NCBI GenBank assembly: GCA_002299125.1
Contig: DBNU01000031.1
Span: 1 to 12,084 of the forward strand
Length of the DNA stretch: 12,084 nucleotides
Origin: Proteobacteria bacterium UBA664
Lineage (GTDB): Bacteria > Pseudomonadota > Gammaproteobacteria > UBA7966
Reading direction: 5' to 3'
Part shown: in pieces, positions 1-5,994 of the stretch
Numbering within the stretch: position 1 is the first letter of the stretch
Layout of the letters: each line of letters begins with the position of its first letter
Translations under genes and position numbers: made by a program
Notes under the pieces: model-generated
What the model saw: only the letters and a program-made list of their open reading frames with translations
Told to the model about the DNA's origin: nothing
Databases searched by the model: none

Positions 1-1409
1 GTGGCCTGGCTGCTCCCGCGGTGGTAGGCGAGGGCGGTGGCGCTGAAGGAGTCGGTGAGGTCCACCTTCAGGTTGCCCCAGATGTGATTCAGCGAGTTCT
101 GGGTGCCGTCCGGGGCGGTGTAGACCTGTCGCGCATCGCGCGCGGCGTCCTCCCTCGGGATGAGGCCGGCACCGAAGAGGGAGTTGTTCACATGCAGCCC
201 CTGCAGGGTGAGGGTGGCCCGGTTCGTGCGCACATCCGCGCGCGCGAAGGCCTGGCCCACCTCGGAGGGCGACTGGAAGCGCCAGCCGTCCTCGCGCAAG
301 CGGTTGAAGGACACGAGCCCGGCCACATGGTCGTCGCCGAGGCCGGCCAGGAACTGGGTCTGGGTGCGACCGAAGCTGCCGCGCGTCTCACTGACATCCA
401 CGCCGGGCGAAGTGAAGCCCGAGCGGGTGGTGAGCGAGAGGGCACCGCCGATGGTGTTGAGGCCGAAGAGCGGATTCGAGCCCGGCACCAGCGCCAGACT
501 TTCGATGGCGTTCAGCGGGATGAGGTCCCAGTTGACCACCTGACCGAAGGGCTCGTTGACGCGCACGCCGTCGAGGTACACCGACAACCCCTGCGGCGCG
601 GCGGCGATAGGCGAAGCAGTGAAGCCGCGGAAGACCAGTTCCTGCTGGAAGGGGTTGCCGGTGGTGTCGCGGATGGTGACCGACTGCATCTGCTCGTTCA
701 GGAACTGGGTGGTGGCGACGGCCCCTGAGGCCTGGATCTCCTCGCCGGTGGCGATCTGAATGTTGGCAGACGCGGCACCCGCCTCGATGGCCACCCCGGG
801 CAGCGGCGTGATGAGGCGCGGTCGCCGCCCGAGCACCTCGATCGCCTGCAGTTGCGCCGCCTCCTCCGGGGCGTCGGCCGCGACTGCCTCGGTGGCAGGG
901 TCGGCGGTGGGCGGGGCACCGGCCGCAGCCTCCACGGCCTCGGTGGCGCCCTCGATGACTGCTTTGGCGGGCGTTTCCGCCACCGGGGCTGCTGTGGGCG
1001 CCACCACCGGGGCCGCGCCGGGTTCTGGGCGGGTCTCGGCCACGCCTGTTCCATCCGGTTGAGCAGCAGGAGGAGATGGCTCGGTGGTGCCGGTCTCGGT
1101 GACGGCTTCAGTACCGGCCGGGGCCTCTTCCGCGGTGGCCTCGCTGGAGTCGTCGGTACCGTCGTTCCGTGGCACCGGTGCCGCAGCGGCGGGTGTCGCC
1201 TCCACCGGTGCGTCGAAGATGATGGTGCCGTCGGGCGCGATGGTGAAACCCGGGCCGTTCTCCTCGGCACAGAGCGGCAAGGCCCCGAGCAGCAGGGCAA
1301 GCAGGCCGGTGAACCACGCCAGCACCCGGACCCGTCCCGCTGGGTGCCACCGTCCCCGGCGCGTGTACCGCCCGCCGATGTGTGCAGCGGTGGCAGGCGC
1401 TGGGGGCAT
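1..1409 (-). CDS. TonB-dependent outer-membrane receptor, N-terminal part (runs off left edge)
   Basis: This is the first 469 residues of a TonB-dependent receptor, which takes up a ligand across the outer membrane using TonB/ExbBD energy. The chosen ATG (1409) gives a basic N-region, a hydrophobic core at residues 29-46 (VLAWFTGLLALLLGALPL) and a likely signal peptidase I site after A48. Residues 70-187 form a low-complexity Ala/Pro/Thr/Glu linker. IEVLGRRP at 190 could be a TonB box. The plug domain follows, with QELVFRGFTASP, GLSVYLDGVRVNEPFGQ, NAIESLALVPGSNPLFGLNTIGGALSLTTRSG, then early beta-barrel strands (GWRFQSPSEVGQ, FARADVRTNRATLTLQG). The frame stays open throughout. A shorter GTG start at residue 29 is possible. 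There is no strong Shine-Dalgarno, only GGGAAC about 10 nt upstream. The gene diverges from the CTERM gene at 1894. The substrate cannot be told from this part, and no cobalamin riboswitch or obvious Fur box was seen upstream. Confidence 0.92.
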   Translation of the reverse strand, partial: MPPAPATAAHIGGRYTRRGRWHPAGRVRVLAWFTGLLALLLGALPLCAEENGPGFTIAPDGTIIFDAPVEATPAAAAPVPRNDGTDDSSEATAEEAPAGTEAVTETGTTEPSPPAAQPDGTGVAETRPEPGAAPVVAPTAAPVAETPAKAVIEGATEAVEAAAGAPPTADPATEAVAADAPEEAAQLQAIEVLGRRPRLITPLPGVAIEAGAASANIQIATGEEIQASGAVATTQFLNEQMQSVTIRDTTGNPFQQELVFRGFTASPIAAAPQGLSVYLDGVRVNEPFGQVVNWDLIPLNAIESLALVPGSNPLFGLNTIGGALSLTTRSGFTSPGVDVSETRGSFGRTQTQFLAGLGDDHVAGLVSFNRLREDGWRFQSPSEVGQAFARADVRTNRATLTLQGLHVNNSLFGAGLIPREDAARDARQVYTAPDGTQNSLNHIWGNLKVDLTDSFSATALAYHRGSSQA

Positions 1410-1592
1410 CAGGCGACCGTTCCCGGGGGCACTGTTCGCTGGGCGGGGTTGGGGGGTGTGCATGGGACGCGGGCGGCAGTCGGGGGATGGCTGGAGGCTT
1501 TCGCGGCGGTGGGCGGGGCGCGCAGGCAGCAGGGCGGAATGACGTGTGTAGCTTGGAGCGCCGTCACATTCCGGGCGGACTGTAGGCGTTGC

Positions 1593-1658
1593 TTTCCCCA
1601 CTTCGTAGGGAAAAGTTCCTAGCTAGGCCGGGATAGCTCCCGACTCGGAGATTTTCCC
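1593..1658. promoter_or_regulatory. Cluster of dyad symmetries, candidate operator region
   Basis: Several inverted repeats are packed directly upstream of a sigma70-like promoter. TTTCCC (1593-1598) pairs with GGGAAA (1608-1613). GGGAAAA (1608-1614) can alternatively pair with TTTTCCC (1652-1658). CCTAGCTAGG (1618-1627) is a perfect 10-bp palindrome. CGGGA (1629-1633) and TCCCG (1638-1642) flank TAGC. The symmetry and the position just before the -35 suggest binding by a dimeric regulator; the LuxR-type protein at 2907-3623 is a candidate by proximity only. The stretch 1410-1592 before it shows nothing I can name, though it must hold the promoter of the minus-strand receptor. Confidence 0.5.
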
Positions 1659-1659
1659 G

Positions 1660-1687
1660 TTGACGCCGGCCGGCGCTCCCGTAGCCT
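1660..1687 (+). promoter_or_regulatory. Sigma70-like promoter for the CTERM protein gene
   Basis: TTGACG (1660-1665) is followed after 16 nt by TAGCCT (1682-1687). The -35 matches consensus in five of six positions; the -10 is weaker. Transcription would start near 1694, giving a leader of about 200 nt. This is a sequence match only. Confidence 0.45.
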
Positions 1688-1694
1688 CGCATTC

Positions 1695-1893
1695 AGCCTG
1701 TGGTCTGCGGTGGTAAATGCCCTGTTCCAGCGCGAACAGGGCACACCACTACCGGCCCCGGGTGAGTCTGGCGGCAACCGGCCGCACCACGCGCCGCTGC
1801 CGGTGGCGCGCGGTCGCCGGCCCTTTCCGGTGGCACGGAAGCCCCGTCACACACAAACTTGCGCAGCAGAACACCTTACTGGGAGATCGAACC
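1695..1893 (+). promoter_or_regulatory. Long GC-rich 5' leader with hairpins
   Basis: The leader before the GTG start contains a two-tier hairpin. The outer stem is GGTGGT (1709-1714) with ACCACT (1745-1750). After a small internal loop comes a perfect 9-bp stem, GCCCTGTTC (1719-1727) with GAACAGGGC (1734-1742), and a 6-nt loop. Further GC-rich stems are possible between 1755 and 1850, including TTTCCG/CGGAAG around GTGGCA. I compared it by eye with cobalamin, c-di-GMP, glycine, SAH and fluoride riboswitch cores and recognise none. It could be an unknown regulatory RNA, or merely GC-rich untranslated sequence. Confidence 0.35.
1881..1885 (+). promoter_or_regulatory. Ribosome binding site fixing the GTG start at 1894
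   Basis: GGGAG lies 8 nt before the GTG at 1894. The GTG is followed at once by a typical signal peptide (KFTTALVTAGFALASTPALA). This selects 1894 over the in-frame ATG at 1717, which lies inside the hairpin of the leader. Confidence 0.75.
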
Positions 1894-2742
1894 GTGAAAT
1901 TCACTACCGCACTCGTCACTGCCGGCTTTGCCCTGGCGTCCACCCCGGCCCTCGCCGGCTTCCAGAACCTGCCCAGCAGCGGCACGCTGCGCGTTTACGG
2001 CATCAACAACATCCTCGTCGACCCGCTGTTCATCACCCAGGGTGCGGCGACGGGCGGCACCGGCACCCTCCCCTTCATCGATCCCTTCACCTTCGCCCTG
2101 CCGACCAACTTCACGCTGCTCGCGAGCCGTTCGACGGTGTTCGAACTCCCCATCACCGAGCTCAACCCAATCACCGATACTTTCGAGACCGAATTCGAAG
2201 AGGTTGGCACCTTCCACGACGCCGTGTTCCGTGACACCACGGATAACAAGCTCGTGTTCGGCTCGCGCATCACCATGCACTTCGATGTGATACGCGACCC
2301 TGACACCCAAGCGTTCCTGGGTATCAGTGGAGAGGGCGAAATCAACGACATCTTCCGCTACGGCCTCTGGGGCGACGATGTGCAGGCCGGCTGGACCTTC
2401 GTCACCAGCGATGACAACCGCCTGTTCTCCGCCGTCCGCTCGGCCAACTCCACCATCAATCCTGATGCGCTCGACACCTTCGACCCCTACGTGGTCGGCC
2501 TCGCCAGCGATATCAATGTCGAGGAAGGTGCCCCGGTCTCCGGCTGGTTCTTCGTCAAGACCGGGATCGCCGAGTTCGCCCTCGTGGACGGCGCGGTCGG
2601 CCTGTTCCAGGCGGGTGAAGAGGGTCAGGAACCCTTCCAGGCGCGCATTGCCGGCTTCGCCCCGGTGCCGGTCCCGGCCGCCGTGTGGCTGCTCGGCTCG
2701 GCCCTGGTCGGCGTGGCGGGGGTGGCCCGCCGCCGCGGCTGA
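1894..2742 (+). CDS. VPLPA/PEP-CTERM-type exported protein, unknown function
   Basis: This is a 282-residue exported protein. It has a signal peptide (residues 1-21, cleavage after STPALA) and a C-terminal sorting signal at residues 258-282: VPVPA, then a hydrophobic stretch (AVWLLGSALVGVAGV), then ARRRG. This three-part tail is known from PEP-CTERM/VPLPA-CTERM proteins, which an exosortase processes for export to the cell surface or matrix. The central region (22-257) is mildly acidic, rich in Phe, Thr and Asp, and predicted to be beta-rich. It contains SRITMHFDVIRD and ASDINVEEGAPVSGWFFVKTG, and I recognise no named domain in it. The start is set by GGGAG at 1881. The gene stands alone, with two hairpins downstream and a dyad-rich region and long leader upstream. 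No exosortase gene lies in this window, so the sorting enzyme must be encoded elsewhere. The sorting signal is firm; the function is unknown. Confidence 0.88.
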   Translation: MKFTTALVTAGFALASTPALAGFQNLPSSGTLRVYGINNILVDPLFITQGAATGGTGTLPFIDPFTFALPTNFTLLASRSTVFELPITELNPITDTFETEFEEVGTFHDAVFRDTTDNKLVFGSRITMHFDVIRDPDTQAFLGISGEGEINDIFRYGLWGDDVQAGWTFVTSDDNRLFSAVRSANSTINPDALDTFDPYVVGLASDINVEEGAPVSGWFFVKTGIAEFALVDGAVGLFQAGEEGQEPFQARIAGFAPVPVPAAVWLLGSALVGVAGVARRRG

Positions 2743-2750
2743 GTCCTCCC

Positions 2751-2768
2751 GCCCGGTCTGAACCGGGC
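2751..2768 (+). terminator. Hairpin after the CTERM gene
   Basis: GCCCGGT-CTGA-ACCGGGC is a perfect 7-bp stem with a 4-nt loop, starting 8 nt after the stop codon. It has no clear U-tract, so termination is inferred from position and stem strength. Confidence 0.45.
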
Positions 2769-2793
2769 TGGGTGGTGAAGCAGCAGTAGTTGT

Positions 2794-2827
2794 CGAGGGG
2801 TGCCCGGATCTGTCCGGGCACCCCTCG
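2794..2827. terminator. Strong 15-bp hairpin between convergent genes
   Basis: CGAGGGGTGCCCGGA (2794-2808) is perfectly complementary to 2813-2827 around a TCTG loop. It lies between the convergent CTERM gene and LuxR-type gene and could act in both directions. Neither side has a proper U-run; only GCGTTTCC follows on the plus strand. Confidence 0.6.
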
Positions 2828-2906
2828 GCGTTTCCGGGCCCCTGATTTCCGGGCGCGAAGTGATTGCCGCCCAGCCGCAGCCGCGTCTGCTGGACGCCAG
2901 CCGCCC

Positions 2907-3623
2907 TCAGCCCCGCACCAGGCCCCAGCGGGCGGCGAGTTGCGCGAGCTCGGCGCTCGTGCGCACCCCGAGCTTGGCGCGGATGCGCGTGCCGTAGCCG
3001 GCCACGGTCTTGTAGCCGAGAGACAGCCGCGCGGCGATGGCATCCAGGGAATGCCCGCCGGCGTGGAGGCAGAAGATCTCGAACTCGCGGATGGACAGGC
3101 CCTCCAGCGCGGCCGTGGCCGGGTGCTGCCCGTTCAGGGCGAGGTCGCGGGCGGTCGCCGTGTCGAGATAGCGCCCGCCGGTGGCGACGGTCTCCACCGC
3201 TGCCGGCAGCTCATCGCGCAGACGCGTCTCGCGCAGATAGCCGCGCACACCGAGTTGCAGCGCCCGATCCCGGCGGATCCCCTCGTGTTCGCGCCCGAGC
3301 AGGACCAGCGCGGCGCGTGGCTGGCGTTGCAGCAGGCGGTGGGCCGTCTCGGCCCCACTGATCCCGGGCAGATCGAGGTGCAGGATCACGACATCCGGAC
3401 GCAGTCGAAGGTAGTCACGGCAGGCCTCCTCGCCCGAGTAGTGTTCGCCAGCGGCGGCCACCGCGTAGCGTGCGCGCAGGGTCTCCAGCATCAGATGGCG
3501 CAGCGAGGCGCGGGCGTCCACCAGCAGGACGCGCAGGGCGGTGCTGTCGTCGAGGCCGGGGTCGCCTGCGGTGACTGCGGGTGGGAGGTCTGGATCGGGG
3601 CTCAAGGGGCTCGGGGTGATCAT
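2907..3623 (-). CDS. LuxR/NarL-family regulator with degenerate (pseudo-)receiver domain
   Basis: This 238-residue protein has the layout of a NarL/FixJ-type response regulator: an N-terminal receiver-like domain (about 30-150) and a C-terminal LuxR/GerE helix-turn-helix (about 172-235). The HTH is clear: LEGLSIREFEIFCLHAGG, then DAIAARLSLGYKTVAGYGTR, then IRAKLGVRTSAELAQLA. The receiver has lost its chemistry. The usual acidic pair after LLVD is reduced to LLVDAR. The phospho-acceptor Asp before the L-x-L/M-P-G motif is His (VVILHLDLPGISG; codon CAC). The Thr/Ser of the third motif is Leu (ALVLLGR). The conserved Lys in GYLxK is Glu (GYLRET). It is therefore likely to bind DNA without phosphorylation. 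No partner kinase is present. The ATG at 3623 has no visible Shine-Dalgarno, so the start is uncertain by up to about 30 residues. By proximity it may regulate the convergent CTERM gene; this is inference. Confidence 0.87.
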   Translation of the reverse strand: MITPSPLSPDPDLPPAVTAGDPGLDDSTALRVLLVDARASLRHLMLETLRARYAVAAAGEHYSGEEACRDYLRLRPDVVILHLDLPGISGAETAHRLLQRQPRAALVLLGREHEGIRRDRALQLGVRGYLRETRLRDELPAAVETVATGGRYLDTATARDLALNGQHPATAALEGLSIREFEIFCLHAGGHSLDAIAARLSLGYKTVAGYGTRIRAKLGVRTSAELAQLAARWGLVRG

Positions 3624-4038
3624 CGGGGAGCGCGGGCGGCAGGCCGGGGCAGGCGCGGGTGGCGAACCCGAGGACAGCCGAGGTCAGGCCCGGATGGATG
3701 GCGGCCGTGGCGGGGCCGGGCAGCGCGGTGGCGGGTACGGCGACCGCTGGCGGGCTCCTTCCCCGGTCTCCGTCACCTGGCTGCTACTGCCTAGTCTTGC
3801 GGAAGCAGGTCGGGAAGGCTTCCCGGAGATCGCGCGCGATGTGCCCCTACGACTGGCGCGGCTGCGCGTGTCGCACCAACCGCCCGAGTTCCGGTCACAG
3901 GCTCGCCGTGCTGTGGGAACCCACGCCGATGGGCCGACGGCACCGGCAGGACTTGAGTTCCCCATCCCCAGACCGCATATCCTTTCGCGCCTGCCGTCCT
4001 TTGTCACCGGCACGACCCACCCGCCACCCGGAGTTTCG
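3624..4038. other. Divergent intergenic region, LuxR-type gene / htpX
   Basis: About 415 nt with no supported gene. It must carry the promoter of the minus-strand regulator, which I could not place, and it contains the heat-shock-like htpX promoter near its right end. Open frames across it lack start signals and coding character. Confidence 0.6.
3952..3980 (+). promoter_or_regulatory. Sigma32 (heat-shock)-type promoter of htpX
   Basis: CTTGAG (3952-3957), a 15-nt spacer, and CCGCATAT (3973-3980) closely match the established RpoH consensus (CTTGAA, 13-17 nt, CCCCATNT), with one mismatch in each box. The expected start is near 3986, about 50 nt before the htpX ATG. htpX is a known sigma32 regulon member in E. 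coli, which supports the reading. Confidence 0.65.
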
Positions 4039-4968
4039 ATGATGATGCAACGCCTGTTTCTCTTCCTCGCCACCAACCTTGCCGTGCTGCTCGTGCTCGG
4101 TGTGGTCACGCGCGTCACCGGCCTCGATCTCCTGATCGACCCCCGCGGTGGCAACCTCATGGGCCTGCTCATCGTGGCGGGCATCGTCGGCATGACCGGT
4201 TCCTTCATCTCGCTCGCCCTCTCCAAGACCATGGCGAAGATGTCCACCGGTGCCAAGGTCATCCAGGAGCCGCGGAACGAGGTCGAGCGCTGGTTGCTCA
4301 CGACCGTGCGTGAGCAGGCCCGCAAGGCCGGGATCGGCATGCCGGAGGTGGCTGTTTATCAGTCACCCGACATGAACGCCTTCGCCACCGGCATGAGCCG
4401 GAACGCCGCGCTGGTTGCGGTCAGCACCGGGCTTCTGGAGGGCATGTCCCGTGACGAGGTCGAGGGCGTGCTGGCGCATGAGGTCGCGCACGTCGCCAAT
4501 GGCGACATGATCACGCTCTCGCTGTTGCAGGGCGTGCTCAACACCTTCGTGTTCTTCTTCGCCCGCATCGCGGGTGCCCTCATCGACAACGCCCTGCGTC
4601 CGCAGCGGGACGACGGCGCTGCCCAGGGCCCCGGGATCGGCTACTGGGTGGCGGTCATGGCGGCCGAGGTCGTCTTCGGTCTGCTCGCCAGCATCATCGT
4701 GATGTGGTTCTCCCGGCGGCGGGAGTTCGCCGCCGACGCCGGTGGTGCGGCCCTGGCCGGACATCCGCGCATGATCTCGGCGCTCGAGCGTCTGGCGGGC
4801 GATCGCCTTCCACCGAGCCTGCCGGAGGGCATGAAGGCCTTTGGCATCGCCGGTGGTCGGACGAGCGTCTTCGCGCGCCTGTTCATGACTCACCCGCCGC
4901 TCGAGGAGCGTATCGCGGCCCTGCGCACGGCGGCTCGCCAGGGTCCTGTCGGGCTACGCCGCGGCTGA
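4039..4968 (+). CDS. htpX: HtpX, membrane zinc metalloprotease (M48B)
   Basis: HtpX is an inner-membrane, zinc-dependent endopeptidase that helps degrade misfolded membrane proteins, alongside FtsH. The protein has 309 residues; the E. coli one has 293. Two N-terminal membrane segments (about 4-25 and 36-57) precede the catalytic domain. The zinc site is complete: HEVAH at 147-151 and the third ligand E229 in RREFAADAGG. Two more hydrophobic segments lie between them (LSLLQGVLNTFVFFFARIAG and YWVAVMAAEVVFGLLASIIVMWF). The start is one of three consecutive ATG codons; GGAG at 4030-4033 sits 5 nt before the first and 8 nt before the second. Compared with E. coli, a slightly longer Gln/Asp/Gly loop (PQRDDGAAQGPG) precedes the third membrane region. 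A sigma32-like promoter lies upstream. The gene stands alone and ends at a two-tier hairpin shared with the convergent neighbour. Confidence 0.97.
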   Translation: MMMQRLFLFLATNLAVLLVLGVVTRVTGLDLLIDPRGGNLMGLLIVAGIVGMTGSFISLALSKTMAKMSTGAKVIQEPRNEVERWLLTTVREQARKAGIGMPEVAVYQSPDMNAFATGMSRNAALVAVSTGLLEGMSRDEVEGVLAHEVAHVANGDMITLSLLQGVLNTFVFFFARIAGALIDNALRPQRDDGAAQGPGIGYWVAVMAAEVVFGLLASIIVMWFSRRREFAADAGGAALAGHPRMISALERLAGDRLPPSLPEGMKAFGIAGGRTSVFARLFMTHPPLEERIAALRTAARQGPVGLRRG

Positions 4969-4994
4969 GGTTGGCCGCGGGATAAGGGGAGTCT

Positions 4995-5037
4995 GGCCCC
5001 GGATGGGCAGCTCGGTCTTGCGAGCACGTCCGGGGCC
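4995..5037. terminator. Two-tier hairpin between convergent htpX and coiled-coil gene
   Basis: GGCCCCGGA (4995-5003) pairs with TCCGGGGCC (5029-5037). Inside it GCTCG (5010-5014) pairs with CGAGC (5021-5025). It fills the gap between the two stop codons and could serve both genes, but no U-tract is present. Confidence 0.45.
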
Positions 5038-5048
5038 GGTCCAGGACC

Positions 5049-5969
5049 TCAGCGCATCGCCACCCGCGGGACTGCCGCAGCCTCGTCGTAGTCTTCTTCG
5101 TCGATGCGGATCAACTCACCGTCCGGCAGTGCGTCGCCCGGGAACTCGGCTGCGATCGCCGCGGTGGGTTGCTCCAGGGTGGCGAAGTCTTCGTCGCCCA
5201 GCGCCTCGAGCTGGGCCGCCAGGGCATCGAGGTCCACATCCGGCGGTGCCAGCTCGGAGGTCTCCGGTTCATCGTCGGTGGCACCTTCAGGCGGGGGCGG
5301 GGTGTCGCCCGGTTCGGGGGCCGGCGTGACTGTGACTGCCTGGAGCGGGGCTGCCGCAACCGCCTCACGTGCGGGACCCGCGCCCTGGGCGGCACCCTTG
5401 TCTGCTGCCTGCCGCTCGAAGGCGGCGCGATACTCCTGATCGAGCACATCGAAGGCCTCGCGTGTATCAGCGAGTTCCTGCGCCAGCTCCTCCTTCGCCT
5501 CCAGGTTCGCCGCCAACTCGTTTGCGAGTGCATCGCGCGTCTCTCGCAGTTCGGCGTTCTGTTCCAGGATCTCCGGATTGGGATCCTCGGGCGGGACCGA
5601 GCGCTGGCCGGCCTCGACCGCGGCCTCGGTCAGGGCCTGCACGGCGGAGGGCAGGCGTGACGGGTTGGTGTCCCCTCGCTGTCTCAGGCTCTCGGCCACG
5701 GCCACGAGCAGCGCCCGCTCACGCTCCAGGCAGACCTTCACGGCCTCATCCAGCGCCTCGGCCGGGCAACGCTCTCCCAGCAACTGGCTGATCTCGCCGC
5801 CGCGTTGTTTCTGCGCCCGTTCCATCTGGCCGACCAGACGATCGCCGGTGCCGGCAAGGGCCCGCTGGCGCCGCCACGTCCACAGGCCGAGGACGATGAG
5901 GACGACGGCAAGGCCGGCCGAGACCTCGAGCGAGAGGATGAGCCAGGTCATCAATTCGATTTGGGTCAT
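5049..5969 (-). CDS. Membrane-anchored coiled-coil protein, unknown function
   Basis: This 306-residue protein belongs to no family I can name. It has one N-terminal membrane segment (about 8-32, ending WTWRRQR, so the remainder is probably cytoplasmic by the positive-inside rule). A helical region (40-125) with two cysteines (C68, C80) follows. Residues 132-190 form a clear coiled coil (ILEQNAELRETRDALANELA, then LEAKEELAQELADTREAFDV). Residues 191-245 are Ala/Pro/Glu-rich and probably disordered. The tail is acidic (DVDLDALAAQLEALGDEDFA ... IRIDEEDYDEA). It lies 25 nt downstream of the VWA gene on the same strand, so co-transcription is likely. A GAGG at 11 nt from the ATG is the only ribosome-site candidate. 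It could be a structural or scaffold partner of the VWA protein; this rests only on adjacency. Confidence 0.85.
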   Translation of the reverse strand: MTQIELMTWLILSLEVSAGLAVVLIVLGLWTWRRQRALAGTGDRLVGQMERAQKQRGGEISQLLGERCPAEALDEAVKVCLERERALLVAVAESLRQRGDTNPSRLPSAVQALTEAAVEAGQRSVPPEDPNPEILEQNAELRETRDALANELAANLEAKEELAQELADTREAFDVLDQEYRAAFERQAADKGAAQGAGPAREAVAAAPLQAVTVTPAPEPGDTPPPPEGATDDEPETSELAPPDVDLDALAAQLEALGDEDFATLEQPTAAIAAEFPGDALPDGELIRIDEEDYDEAAAVPRVAMR

Positions 5970-5994
5970 GTCTGCTGCATCCTCTGCAACGGTT

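Noticed and set aside
21..1622. Several long plus-strand open frames (21-728, 852-1622 and others)
   Set aside because: They are opposite-strand shadows of the TonB-dependent receptor, which alone gives recognisable motifs. The high GC content keeps other frames open.
1695..1860. Cobalamin or c-di-GMP riboswitch in the leader
   Set aside because: No conserved B12-box or GEMM core sequences were found.
1717..1893. Upstream extension of the CTERM protein to the ATG at 1717
   Set aside because: The added 59 residues are Arg-rich and would bury the signal peptide. GGGAG before the GTG at 1894 fits better.
2790..3794. A plus-strand open frame of 334 residues
   Set aside because: It is antisense to the LuxR-type regulator, with shadow-like Gly/Arg/Gln composition.
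3624..4038. N-terminal extension of HtpX into the upstream open frame
   Set aside because: The extension lacks homology and a ribosome site. HtpX proteins begin at the MM-x-LFL-TNLAV motif.
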